Below, piece by piece: positions 34,983 to 43,700 of a DNA stretch of 64,000 nucleotides (position 1 is its first letter; every line of letters begins with the position of its first letter). Under the pieces are notes generated by a model, which was not told the origin of the DNA, did not search any database, and was given only the letters and a program-made list of their open reading frames with translations. The translations under genes and the position numbers were made by a program. This stretch comes from Pseudoalteromonas holothuriae (GTDB lineage: Bacteria > Pseudomonadota > Gammaproteobacteria > Enterobacterales > Alteromonadaceae): NCBI RefSeq assembly GCF_945859825.1, contig NZ_CAMAPC010000001.1, forward strand, positions 372,001 through 436,000. Reading direction: 5' to 3'.

Positions 34983-36656
34983 TTGGAAAGCTTAAATCGA
35001 CTTTATAAAAAGTACTTTTGGTATTTTGCTTTTACCCTACCAATGGGGATTTTACTGGGGGTTATTAGTATGCATGTACTGCAAATTATTAATAGCTCAC
35101 TTACTTCTGGTGTTGATACGATTGAATATTCAGCGCAAGAATTTTTCATTGCTATTGGAGTTTTGCTGGGGCTTGGCGTTATAAATGAACTTGTTAAAAT
35201 TCGCTTAGTCGTTAATGCCAGTCGCGATATACATAGCCGTTTAGTTGATAAAGTGTTGGGCACCTCTTTTGAACGGGTGGAAAAGGTCGGGTTACCAAAA
35301 GTGAATGCGACATTGAGCAAAGATGTAGACACCGCTATTAAGTTTTTTCAGGTGTTGCCACAAATGGTTGCGAATATTTCCATCATTGTTTGTGCGATTG
35401 CTTATATGGCCTACTTGTCACTCACAGCCTTGATGTATGTATTTGCTTTAATTGCTTTTGCTGGCTTGAGCTTTACGGTCATCATTTTACTATCACGCAA
35501 ATATTTACAAAATATTCGTGAGTGTGCCGATACTTTAATGCAGCACTATGAAGCTATTGTTAAAGGTAAAAAGGAACTCTCTCTTGATTCAAAACGCCAA
35601 AGTCATGTGAGAACAGATATTCGAAGTACTTTAGAGCTACTTAGAAAAAATAATCGTGGCGCGTTAACTCTATTCGGCATGCTTGAACATTGGGGTCAAT
35701 TTATTTTGTTCGCAATACTTGGGGTGATTTTGTATTACCTAGGTATGACGCTAGGGTTAGAGAAAACCGTGGTGGTGGGCTATATCTTAACGTTATTGTT
35801 TATTCTTGAGCCGATTGAGCAAGTGACACAAGCATCTACTGATTTAATGGAAGCAAAGGTCGCATTTAAGAAAATAGAAAGCTTAGAGCTATCCGATGAA
35901 GAAGTTGAAGAAGAGTCTGAAATTGCTGCATTAGGTAGTAACTTGAATCTTAAGTTGAGCAATATTACTTATCAATATGAATCGCAGGAAAACGCTGATA
36001 AAGGGTTTCAAATTGGTCCTGTAGAGTGTGAGTTTAAAGCGGGTGAGGCCACATTTATTATTGGTGGCAATGGCAGTGGTAAATCGACTTTGTTTAAGTT
36101 GCTCGCCGGGTTGTATAGCCCAACTCAGGGGGTTATGAATTATGGTGATATTGCGGTTGATGCTGATAATTTGCCAAGTTATCGCGAGTGCGTTAGTTTG
36201 ATTGCAGCGGACTTTTGGGTCTTTAAACGTATTTTAGTGAATGACTCACCTGAGGATGTGCAGTTATTGCAGCAGTTGGTTACGTTATTAAGATTAGACA
36301 AAGCGGTAGAAATCATAGAAGGTAACTGGAGTAAGACCTCGCTTTCACAGGGACAAAGAAAACGCTTAGCGCTTATTCAATCTTACATTGAACATAAACC
36401 TATTGTCTTGCTTGATGAGTGGGCTGCGGATCAAGACCCGGTATTTAAAAAAGTATTTTACGAAGAAATAGTACCTTCATTAAAAGCACAAGGTAAAGTT
36501 GTTATTATCGTTTCTCATGATGATAACTATTATCATACAGCAGATCGCTTGATGGAGTTGAGAGATGGGCAGCTGACTTTGCGTGCGCACGCCAAACCAG
36601 CTGAAATAACACAAAATAATCAATTCTTTAAAGTATTAGATAATTGCAAGGAGTAA
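34983..36656 (+). CDS. ABC exporter of the cyclic-peptide/siderophore type
   Basis: A 557-residue half-transporter. About six transmembrane segments fill residues 10-300, then a nucleotide-binding domain carries GGNGSGKST (Walker A, near 360), LSQGQRKRLAL (signature) and VLLDEWAADQDP (Walker B). The WAADQDP version is typical of the SyrD/PvdE-like cyclic-peptide exporters rather than of lipid flippases. TTG at 34983 is taken as the start because the next ATG would remove the first helix; AGAGAG lies upstream. It is the first gene of a unit that runs into a two-component system four bases downstream. I infer that it exports the finished product or its prodrug to the periplasm, where the anchored hydrolases would meet it. 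Confidence 0.88.
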   Translation: MESLNRLYKKYFWYFAFTLPMGILLGVISMHVLQIINSSLTSGVDTIEYSAQEFFIAIGVLLGLGVINELVKIRLVVNASRDIHSRLVDKVLGTSFERVEKVGLPKVNATLSKDVDTAIKFFQVLPQMVANISIIVCAIAYMAYLSLTALMYVFALIAFAGLSFTVIILLSRKYLQNIRECADTLMQHYEAIVKGKKELSLDSKRQSHVRTDIRSTLELLRKNNRGALTLFGMLEHWGQFILFAILGVILYYLGMTLGLEKTVVVGYILTLLFILEPIEQVTQASTDLMEAKVAFKKIESLELSDEEVEEESEIAALGSNLNLKLSNITYQYESQENADKGFQIGPVECEFKAGEATFIIGGNGSGKSTLFKLLAGLYSPTQGVMNYGDIAVDADNLPSYRECVSLIAADFWVFKRILVNDSPEDVQLLQQLVTLLRLDKAVEIIEGNWSKTSLSQGQRKRLALIQSYIEHKPIVLLDEWAADQDPVFKKVFYEEIVPSLKAQGKVVIIVSHDDNYYHTADRLMELRDGQLTLRAHAKPAEITQNNQFFKVLDNCKE

Positions 36657-36659
36657 GCA

Positions 36660-37349
36660 ATGGCAAATAAAAAGCGCATCTTATTGGTGGAAGATGATAA
36701 GCGGTTAAGCCATATGATATCTCATGTGCTGCGCCATGAAGGCTATCTAGTCACGTGTGCATTTGATGGGCAAGTGGCACTGGAGAAGATAAATGGTGAA
36801 CTTTTTGATGTCATCTTATTAGATATGATGCTGCCAAGGCTCAATGGTATTAGTGTATTAGAACAAATACTTCCAGAGTTTACAGGCGTGATTATTATGA
36901 TGACTGCCAGTAATGATGAATACTTAGAAGCAGATGCGCTTGCGCTAGGCGTACATGATTTCATTACGAAGCCTGTTAGACCACATATTTTGGTCGCAAA
37001 AGTGAAAGCACTGAGCCGTTTAGCGGGACAAGCGCCAAGTTGTAGAAAGTCAGTATTTCAAATTCAAGACTTGACACTTAATACCAGTAATCGCAGTTTT
37101 CACTTAGACGACAGCCCTATTGAACTGACTGAAGCTGAATTCAGCTTGATGTATTATTTAATGTCTCATCCTGGGGAGATTCTTGATAGAGCAAGTATCA
37201 TCTCCGCAGTCAGAGGTATCGAGTATGATGGACATGACCGCTCTATAGATATGCGATTGTCTTCATTGCGAAAAAAAATAAACGACAATGTCCCTCCCTA
37301 TAAGTACATAAAAACGGTTAGGGGAGTGGGGTATGTATTACGCGAGTGA
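36660..37349 (+). CDS. OmpR-family response regulator
   Basis: A 229-residue regulator with a receiver domain (1-120; acidic pair after ILLVEDDKRL, phosphorylation site Asp55 in LLDMMLP, Lys in TKPV) and a winged-helix DNA-binding domain (about 130-229; LTEAEFSLMYYL, 'RSIDMRLSSLRKK', 'VRGVGYVL'). It starts four bases after the exporter and overlaps the kinase gene, so the three are co-expressed. It is of the RstA/CpxR type. In this position it probably adjusts the exporter, and perhaps the biosynthetic operons, to envelope stress or to the product itself. I could not find a repeated binding site upstream of either operon. Confidence 0.92.
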   Translation: MANKKRILLVEDDKRLSHMISHVLRHEGYLVTCAFDGQVALEKINGELFDVILLDMMLPRLNGISVLEQILPEFTGVIIMMTASNDEYLEADALALGVHDFITKPVRPHILVAKVKALSRLAGQAPSCRKSVFQIQDLTLNTSNRSFHLDDSPIELTEAEFSLMYYLMSHPGEILDRASIISAVRGIEYDGHDRSIDMRLSSLRKKINDNVPPYKYIKTVRGVGYVLRE

Positions 37350-38664
37350 ACAAATGTTTAAACGTTTATTTATCTATTGTGCTGCAGCGTTTACCTGTAG
37401 CATTTTTATTGCCGTGATTTTACTCGATACTAAATATGTCGACATTCGAGTAAAAGAAGAACGACCCATTGTAGACAGTATTTTTTCAGTCATTAATAAG
37501 CAAGCTGCTCAAGCGCCCATTGACCAAGATTTACTGCATTATTGGTCTGGTCAGTTTGGTTATGAATTAGAGTTATTATCGATACAAAATACCCAAGACT
37601 TAGAGCTCGACTTGGCACAATTAACGCAAGATGGCAGCGTGATTGAATTAATAAGTGGTTGGACGCAAGACAAAGTGACCGCTTACTATTTGCGAAATGA
37701 GCAAATATTAAAAATGTCGAAGATGCACATTGATAAGCAGGCATATTTACTTTATTGGCAATCGTTACTTGTTACCATTTTAGTGGTGCTGGCTTTGTTT
37801 GTTTATTGCTATGTCCATATGCATAAAAAATATATCAAAAAGCTACTTAATGCCTATGAAACTTATGGGCAAGGCAAGCTGTCATTGCGTGTGTCAACGC
37901 AAATGCCAGCACCTTATAGCGTACTTGCTAGTCACTTTAATACCATGGCGACAAAAATTGAAAATTTACTCGAAGAACATCAACATATGCTTAATGGTAT
38001 TTCGCATGATTTAAAAACACCATTAGCGCGTTTACGCTTTGCACTCGATATGACACGCAGCTGCACAAGTACCGAGGAATATCAAGAAACCATTCAATTT
38101 ATGGATGAAGACTTAGATGCTTTAGATGAGCTATTAGATGATTGGTTTTTATATGTGGGGCTCAATGCAGCGCGTCGAGAACCTAAAGTACAAACTTGTA
38201 GATTAGATAAAATGCTGCACAAAATTGTTAGCCGAAGTGCACCTATTTACTCCAATATTAAAGCAGTTAGCCAAATAACACCTGATATAGTCGTTGGGGC
38301 AGATAAAAAGCTATTGTCTAGAGCTGTTGAAAACTTGGTTAATAATGCCTGTAAGTTTGCTTCACAAACGATACGAGTAAGTACTCATCTAGATAACGAT
38401 TATGTATGTATTGTGGTTGAAGATGATGGGGCAGGTATCCCTGAGGATAAACGCGCAGCGGTACTTAAACCATTTTTGCGTTTAGACAGTAGTCGTAATG
38501 TACCGGGTATTGGTTTAGGTCTATCGATTGTTGCCAGTATCTTAAATAGCCATAATGGTAAATTAAATATTTGTGACTCTGATTTAGGGGGCGCTAAAAT
38601 AACCTTGATGTTGCCAATAAATTGTGAGGCTGAGCTGGCTACAAGTGACGCTTGTGCTTTATAA
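37333..38664 (+). CDS. Sensor histidine kinase
   Basis: A 443-residue kinase with two transmembrane segments (about 10-32 and 138-158) around a periplasmic sensor of about 105 residues, then HAMP. A dimerisation domain has the phospho-acceptor His225 in GISHDLKTPLARLRF, and the ATPase domain has NLVNNACKFA, EDDGAGIP and GIGLGLSIV. The layout is that of RstB/CpxA. ATG at 37333 overlaps the regulator by 17 bases and has GGGGAG upstream; ATG at 37354 is a possible later start. It is the last gene before a terminator and the second copy of the 130-bp repeat. The ligand cannot be inferred. The product's effect on the envelope is an attractive signal. Confidence 0.9.
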   Translation: MYYASEQMFKRLFIYCAAAFTCSIFIAVILLDTKYVDIRVKEERPIVDSIFSVINKQAAQAPIDQDLLHYWSGQFGYELELLSIQNTQDLELDLAQLTQDGSVIELISGWTQDKVTAYYLRNEQILKMSKMHIDKQAYLLYWQSLLVTILVVLALFVYCYVHMHKKYIKKLLNAYETYGQGKLSLRVSTQMPAPYSVLASHFNTMATKIENLLEEHQHMLNGISHDLKTPLARLRFALDMTRSCTSTEEYQETIQFMDEDLDALDELLDDWFLYVGLNAARREPKVQTCRLDKMLHKIVSRSAPIYSNIKAVSQITPDIVVGADKKLLSRAVENLVNNACKFASQTIRVSTHLDNDYVCIVVEDDGAGIPEDKRAAVLKPFLRLDSSRNVPGIGLGLSIVASILNSHNGKLNICDSDLGGAKITLMLPINCEAELATSDACAL

Positions 38665-38686
38665 ATATTGCACAGCAAATAAAAAT

Positions 38687-38707
38687 AAAGGGCGGCAAGG
38701 CCCTTTT
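38687..38707 (+). terminator. Terminator after the two-component genes
   Basis: The hairpin AAGGGC/GCCCTT with a six-base loop ends in TTTT, 23 bases after the kinase stop. The stem is short but GC-rich. It closes the exporter-regulator-kinase unit. Confidence 0.6.
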
Positions 38708-38750
38708 AAATCTGTAGTAATAGGTGTGTAAGCGCAGGGTGCTGCTCTGA

Positions 38751-38880
38751 AAATACTACAAACAAAGGCTTCGACAACTTTTTTACTCGCAACTGACATA
38801 AGCTATTATGCTGTATTGCTCGTTTCGAGCACTGAAAGCTTTTTTTGAACAAAATTCATACCTTAAAGTTCAACAAGCCC
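38751..38880 (+). repeat. Direct repeat, copy 2 (~130 bp)
   Basis: This is the second copy of the element at 16550-16678, in the same orientation. The 20-base core ACTGACATAAGCTATTATGC is identical (38791-38810). The remainder differs by scattered substitutions and small indels. It ends at the stop codon of the converging chemotaxis receptor gene, which marks the right border of the biosynthetic locus. Confidence 0.8.
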
Positions 38881-40511
38881 TAGCAACTAAACTTCGCTAC
38901 CTCCGCTTCTAACTTAACCGTTAACTCTTTAATGCTATCGGTAGCATGATGTGCTTTTTCTGATACACTCTCGGTTTGCGAGGCGGTGTCAGAAATGGTC
39001 ACTATACGCCGTGCAGTATCTTCCCCGGCCTCAAGCTGCTCTTTTGCTGCATGCGCTATTTGGTGACTCATCTGTGATATCTCACTCAATGAACTGGCAA
39101 CTTTACGCAGCTCTTCGCCTGCCTCTTTTGACATGGTTACGGTTTTTTCACTGGTGTGAATGGACACAGTAACCGACGATTTCGCTTCTTGTGTAGCAGA
39201 TTGTAGTTTAACAATCATAGTATGAATTTCTTCAGTGCTAGTTTGAGTGCGCTGTGCAAGCTGTCTAACTTCATCAGCGACTACAGCAAAGCCTCGGCCT
39301 TGCTCACCTGCACGTGCAGCTTCTATAGCAGCATTAAGGGCGAGTAAATTGGTTTGTTCAGCAATGCTTTGAATCACACTCAGTACGTTGGCGATATTGC
39401 TAACTTCTTCGTCCAAGGTCTGAATATTATTACCTGCACTGTCAATTTGCTGCTCCAATAATACAATTGTTTTGGCAGCTTCCGTAGTGAGTTTGTCGGC
39501 ATTTTGCCCCTGGTTTTCAGCTTCTTGAACTGAGTTTGCTGTTTGGTCAGCATGCTCAACAACTGTTTGCGCTGAGGCGGTTAACTGGGTAATTGCAGAG
39601 GCGACCATTTGCGTTTCGCTACTTAAGCTGTGAGTGAGTTGTTCTAGTTCATTTGAGCGCTTCTCACCATCATTGCTTTGTGATTTAAGTGCATCACTTA
39701 CTGATGCTATTCCGCCAACCACACCTTGTAGACCTTTTTGCATGTAACTCATGGCCGCGATAATACTATCGTCTTTGGCGTTACTGGTATTTATTGGGGA
39801 GCTTAAATTGCCACGAGAAACTTGCTTAACTATGGAGAGTACTTCGTCAAGTTCACCGCCCAGTTTATTTGAGAGTCTAAAGCCAAATTTTGCCAGTGCA
39901 AAAGTTAATACAACGGCGATGAATAATGAAAGGCTAAGCAACCACTGCGCTGTACTCCAGTAACGTTCATCTACTTCTTTGGCGCTGATCCCTGTGCCGA
40001 CATACCAGCCAAACTCAGGTGTTTTTTGCACCACAGAAGTGAGGTCTACGACTTCGCCTTCGCGCCTAGAATCCCATTGGTAAGTAATAATTTGATTCGT
40101 TTTACGCCCTACCAGCCGCTCAACCATACGACCAATACTGTTACCATTAGCATCTTTAAAGTCGTTAAAGCTGGTCCCGTGAAGCTGTGGGTCGTGTGGA
40201 GTGGCAATAAAGTTTAGTTTATCGTCAACTACATAAACATATTCAGAGTCATGGTATTTATTTTCTCTGAGCATTTGTGTTGCCAGCTTTTTTGCCTCTT
40301 CTTCGCTTAGAGCGCCTGTTTGCACGTATTCTTCAAACTGTGCCACGATATTTGCAGTGCTTTTCATTAGCTGATTAATTCGCGCTATGTTGTCAGACTC
40401 GCTGGCATGACGTAATGCTTGTAATCCTAAAATGGCGACTAATAAAAGTGAGAGGAAAATAGCCGCTGCGAAAAGTATTATTTTAATTCTTAATGTTAAA
40501 CCTGATAGCAC
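38880..40511 (-). CDS. Methyl-accepting chemotaxis protein with sCache sensor
   Basis: A 543-residue receptor. A signal-anchor helix (about 9-31) is followed by a periplasmic single-Cache domain (about 35-185; 'YVYVVDD', 'FNDFKDANG', '[11 protein letters not shown]'), then a second helix (about 190-210), HAMP and a cytoplasmic signalling hairpin with the invariant tip [21 protein letters not shown]. No C-terminal pentapeptide tether is present. sCache_2 receptors often bind small carboxylates, but the ligand is unknown. It converges on the biosynthetic locus and is probably unrelated to it. The 125 bases beyond its start contain no other gene. Confidence 0.93.
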   Translation of the reverse strand: MLSGLTLRIKIILFAAAIFLSLLLVAILGLQALRHASESDNIARINQLMKSTANIVAQFEEYVQTGALSEEEAKKLATQMLRENKYHDSEYVYVVDDKLNFIATPHDPQLHGTSFNDFKDANGNSIGRMVERLVGRKTNQIITYQWDSRREGEVVDLTSVVQKTPEFGWYVGTGISAKEVDERYWSTAQWLLSLSLFIAVVLTFALAKFGFRLSNKLGGELDEVLSIVKQVSRGNLSSPINTSNAKDDSIIAAMSYMQKGLQGVVGGIASVSDALKSQSNDGEKRSNELEQLTHSLSSETQMVASAITQLTASAQTVVEHADQTANSVQEAENQGQNADKLTTEAAKTIVLLEQQIDSAGNNIQTLDEEVSNIANVLSVIQSIAEQTNLLALNAAIEAARAGEQGRGFAVVADEVRQLAQRTQTSTEEIHTMIVKLQSATQEAKSSVTVSIHTSEKTVTMSKEAGEELRKVASSLSEISQMSHQIAHAAKEQLEAGEDTARRIVTISDTASQTESVSEKAHHATDSIKELTVKLEAEVAKFSC

Positions 40512-40636
40512 GATACGCCCCTTTCAGATAATAGAGTATTATTATCTATCATGTTTATTGAAATCATGTAAGTAACATATAGCGTATTTGGTCACAAATA
40601 GAGATGATATTTCCTCATACTGAGGAGGAAATATAC

Positions 40637-41347
40637 TTAGCTTGCATTGATTATGTTTATCTCATGTTCTGTTAAAGGGCGATATTCACCACTTTTTAAG
40701 GTGTTATCTAGTGTAATGTCAGCAATTTTTTCTCTATGCAATTCAATCACTTTATTGCCAACAGCTGCAAGCATACGTTTCACCTGATGGTATTTACCTT
40801 CGCAAATAGACAAGCGCAAACTATAGCTGGCAAGTTGTTCAGCAATAGCGGGTTGAGTTGGTTGCTTTTCGTTATGTAGCTGCACACCATCTCGTAGCTG
40901 TTGAAGTGCTTCTTCTGTTATCGGTGCTTGAGTTTCGATTAAATAGGTTTTAAATTTTTGCTTTTTAGGAGAGGTGATTTGATGAGACCAATCACCATCG
41001 TTGGTGATCAGAACAAGCCCTGTGGTGTCGATATCTAGGCGGCCAGCAACATGAAAATCTTTTAAGTTTGGTTCATTCAATAATTCGAATACGGTAGTGT
41101 GCATTTCGTCACTGTTAGCACAGACATATCCGACCGGTTTGTTCAGCATAAAATAGCGCTTACCCAAGTACTGTAGGCGTTCACCTTGCCAAGTGACGAG
41201 ATCGTCCAGAGTAATAGAATGATCAAATTTCGTTACTATTTTACCATTAACCGTCACATAACGTTTTTTAATACCCGCTTTGACTTTGGTGCGTGGCAAT
41301 TGGGCTAGGTGACTTAAAAATTTATCTAGTCGGCAAGGAAACTTCAT
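40637..41347 (-). CDS. rsuA: 16S rRNA pseudouridine synthase RsuA-type
   Basis: A 236-residue protein. The N-terminal S4 RNA-binding domain (CRLDKFLSHL..LPRTKVK) is followed by the RluA/RsuA catalytic domain, with the catalytic Asp in GRLDIDTTGLVLITNDGDW and the C-terminal 'GKYHQVKRMLAAVGN'. Length and motifs match RsuA, which makes the pseudouridine at position 516 of 16S rRNA. RluE/RluF-type synthases share motifs, but the S4 domain and the size favour RsuA. It is transcribed leftward with the small isomerase gene behind it. Confidence 0.85.
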   Translation of the reverse strand: MKFPCRLDKFLSHLAQLPRTKVKAGIKKRYVTVNGKIVTKFDHSITLDDLVTWQGERLQYLGKRYFMLNKPVGYVCANSDEMHTTVFELLNEPNLKDFHVAGRLDIDTTGLVLITNDGDWSHQITSPKKQKFKTYLIETQAPITEEALQQLRDGVQLHNEKQPTQPAIAEQLASYSLRLSICEGKYHQVKRMLAAVGNKVIELHREKIADITLDNTLKSGEYRPLTEHEINIINAS

Positions 41348-41403
41348 AATGTTTTATCTTTAATTTTAGTGGATGGTCATTATACGTGATTGCGTTATTT
41401 TGA

Positions 41404-41733
41404 TCAGTTTTTTCGGTATATCTCAGGCTGTAAGTCATATGGATGAACGCTGAGTGACCAGTTATTATCAAATATCGCTTTTAATGTGTTTAAAAGCGTA
41501 TCACTAAGCAATTGCTTTTGCGTTTCACTGCGCCCTGCAATCAAATGTGCTTGAATGTGTACAAAACCACATTTCCCAGGTTGTAATTTAAAGGCCGTGT
41601 AACCAAGAGCACGAGTTTTTATTGTGCTGACATCAAAGAGCTTTGTTTGCTCTGTTGCGAGATGAATATGTTCTATCAATTGCTGAGTTGGAATAGGTAA
41701 GTGCTCTGCGTGTTCAATGATTATATGTGGCAT
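41404..41733 (-). CDS. CHMI-family small isomerase
   Basis: A 109-residue protein of the 5-carboxymethyl-2-hydroxymuconate isomerase family (tautomerase superfamily). It starts MPHIIIEHAEHL, so Pro1 after Met removal is the catalytic base of the superfamily. 'GFVHIQAHLIAGRSETQKQLL' matches the middle of HpaF/CHMI proteins. No other homoprotocatechuate pathway gene is nearby, so a general tautomerase role is likely. It lies in the same direction as rsuA, 56 bases ahead of it. Confidence 0.82.
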   Translation of the reverse strand: MPHIIIEHAEHLPIPTQQLIEHIHLATEQTKLFDVSTIKTRALGYTAFKLQPGKCGFVHIQAHLIAGRSETQKQLLSDTLLNTLKAIFDNNWSLSVHPYDLQPEIYRKN

Positions 41734-41800
41734 GATGACTTATTGGTCCAAATATGCGTAAATGGGCGTATATTTTAGGCCATTGATATGGAAATACTAG

Positions 41801-42274
41801 ATGTATAAATACAGATTTTTTTTGGCAACGATAGCTGCTGTGATGACTTTGAGTGGTTGTAGTGACGATGCGGCTAAAGTGAGCTTAGGTTTGTTTACGA
41901 CTAAAGATGTGGTGGTCTCGGCACAACAAGATCCTATCGTGACAGGTGTTACTTGTCATATTAGTCATGTTGAAGCAGATTTTGACTTTTCAGACCCTTC
42001 AGATATGTCGATTGCCTGCCGTCAAACTGGCGCAATTACAGCGCAGCAAATGCAGCAAGTAGATTTGTCTAAAGATGGTGAGATTGTATTTAAAACCTCT
42101 AAGAGTATTTTATTCAAATCATTAAAAGTACGTCGTATTTATGACACCAAAGCACGCACACTATTGTATTTATCTTATTCTACGAAAGAAACCAGCGGTA
42201 GCCACCACCATGCGTTGTCTACAGTACCACTATACAATACACAAGCCTGGGAATGGGCAACGAGAACTGAGTAA
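41801..42274 (+). CDS. creA: CreA-family protein, probable lipoprotein
   Basis: A 157-residue protein of the CreA family, recognisable from 'DPIVTGVTCHISHVEADF' and 'SIACRQTGAI'. An N-terminal signal ends in LSGC, a lipobox with Cys20, so it is probably a lipoprotein, whereas E. coli CreA has a plain signal peptide. The two further Cys (TCHIS and IACRQ) can form the family's disulphide. Function of the family is not established. It is two bases ahead of the next gene and forms an operon with it. Confidence 0.85.
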   Translation: MYKYRFFLATIAAVMTLSGCSDDAAKVSLGLFTTKDVVVSAQQDPIVTGVTCHISHVEADFDFSDPSDMSIACRQTGAITAQQMQQVDLSKDGEIVFKTSKSILFKSLKVRRIYDTKARTLLYLSYSTKETSGSHHHALSTVPLYNTQAWEWATRTE

Positions 42275-42276
42275 TT

Positions 42277-43062
42277 ATGCTAGCGTTATTTAAATCAAAA
42301 CCTTTGTTAAATGATTCCGAAGTTGCATGGCTAATGGATACATTTATTTGGGCATGTGAGCACTTTGATGCTCAGTACTTTTTATCTGATACAAAAATAA
42401 TTGAACCTACAGGGCAGTATTTCCCAGATCAAGTATCAAGTGTTGAACAAATGGCACAAACCGTATTCAAACGAGTTCGTGAGTATGCTGGTTTGCAAGC
42501 ATGGCCATTACAATTGGTCAGCCCTATTAATTTGCCTGCGCATCAAAGTATGCCAGTATTTAGTTTTAGCGATACAATGCGTGGTGAACAGGCGATGTTA
42601 AACGTTCAACCTGTGCATGATGTTCAGCTTTCGTACAATCCAAATCAAATTAACCAACCGCAAGATTTGGTTGCCAGTTTTGCCGGCAGTTTAGCAACGG
42701 TGATGATTTATCAAAAAGGTATCATGCCACCAGGTGGTGAGCCGCAAGTCGCAGCTGCCAGCGATGCATTAGCATGTTTTATGGGTTTTGGCGTGATGAT
42801 GAGCAACACGGTGTATCAGTTTAAAGGAGGGTGTGGCTCATGTTATAACCCTTATGCCAATCGTCAGGCAGCCTTAACTGAAGCGCAAACTGTTTTTATG
42901 CATGCCTTAGTTTGCTTTTTTAAACCACAAGTGGATGGTAAAAAACACCTGAAGCCGCATCTAAAAAGTGTATATAAGAAAGCACGTAAGCAAATTGAAA
43001 GCTATGTAAAAGACGCGCCTAATCCCGCACTGCTGATGTTAAAGGAGCAAAGTGGTGTTTGA
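42277..43062 (+). CDS. Conserved hypothetical protein with CGSC motif
   Basis: I do not recognise this 261-residue family. It has no signal peptide or transmembrane segment. The visible features are an acidic N-terminal half ('WLMDTFIWACEHFDAQYF'), a central small-residue stretch (LVASFAGSLATVMIYQ) and a CGSC pair in FKGGCGSCYNPYANRQA, which could bind metal or be redox-active, followed by a basic C-terminus. It starts two bases after creA and overlaps the LysE-type gene, so it is mid-operon. No function is claimed. Confidence 0.7.
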   Translation: MLALFKSKPLLNDSEVAWLMDTFIWACEHFDAQYFLSDTKIIEPTGQYFPDQVSSVEQMAQTVFKRVREYAGLQAWPLQLVSPINLPAHQSMPVFSFSDTMRGEQAMLNVQPVHDVQLSYNPNQINQPQDLVASFAGSLATVMIYQKGIMPPGGEPQVAAASDALACFMGFGVMMSNTVYQFKGGCGSCYNPYANRQAALTEAQTVFMHALVCFFKPQVDGKKHLKPHLKSVYKKARKQIESYVKDAPNPALLMLKEQSGV

Positions 43063-43681
43063 ATATTTAGATGAATTTTTACTCATCGCGTTGGCTCATT
43101 TTTTTGCAGTAGCAAGTCCCGGACCTGATTTTGCGCTGGTATTAAAACAAAGCATTCAGCGTGGCCGTGCCAATGCATTGTGGACCAGTGGAGGAGTAGC
43201 ATTAGGTATTTTAGTACATGTTAGCTACTGTTTGCTTGGTGTTGCGATTGTATTATCGCAATCACCAGCACTATTTAATTTGCTTAAATACGCAGCAGGC
43301 GCGTATTTAGCTTATATGGGGTTGCAAGCATTGCGTGCTAAACCTGCGTCTCAATCACAAGGTGAAGAGGCAACATGCAAACAACACGCTGAAACGGCAT
43401 TGCAAGCGATGCGTCGCGGCTTTTTAGTGAATGCGCTCAACCCTAAAGCAACCTTGTTCTTCTTGTCACTGTTTACTTTGGTTATCGCGCCAACTACTCC
43501 AACTGGCGTGCAAGCCTTTTATGGCTTGTATATGGCATTGGCTACTTGGGTTTGGTTCTCTTTTTTAGCAATCGTGTTAAGCAAAGCACGTGTTCGGGCA
43601 TTTTTTCAACGTGCAGGGCATTGGTTCGATAGAGGTATAGGCGTTGTATTGATAGCGTTAGCGGTTCGTGTTGTTTTATGA
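43055..43681 (+). CDS. LysE/RhtB-family amino-acid exporter
   Basis: About 208 residues with five or six transmembrane segments. HFFAVASPGPDFALVLKQS at the N-terminus and 'FLVNALNPKATLFFLSLF' in the middle are the LysE/RhtB signatures. GTG at 43055 is chosen (AAGGAG eight bases ahead); the adjacent GTG at 43052 is also possible. It overlaps the preceding gene by eight bases. The family exports amino acids such as threonine, homoserine or lysine; the substrate is not predictable here. Confidence 0.85.
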   Translation: MFEYLDEFLLIALAHFFAVASPGPDFALVLKQSIQRGRANALWTSGGVALGILVHVSYCLLGVAIVLSQSPALFNLLKYAAGAYLAYMGLQALRAKPASQSQGEEATCKQHAETALQAMRRGFLVNALNPKATLFFLSLFTLVIAPTTPTGVQAFYGLYMALATWVWFSFLAIVLSKARVRAFFQRAGHWFDRGIGVVLIALAVRVVL

Positions 43682-43700
43682 AGATAGGGTGTAACAGAGT

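Noticed and set aside
16550..38880. The direct repeats as ends of a transposon or integrative element
   Set aside because: No transposase, integrase, tRNA target or terminal inverted repeats were found. The repeats are reported only as a bracketing feature.
38880..40511. The chemotaxis receptor as part of the biosynthetic locus
   Set aside because: It is on the opposite strand beyond a terminator and the second repeat copy, and is a common type in motile marine bacteria.
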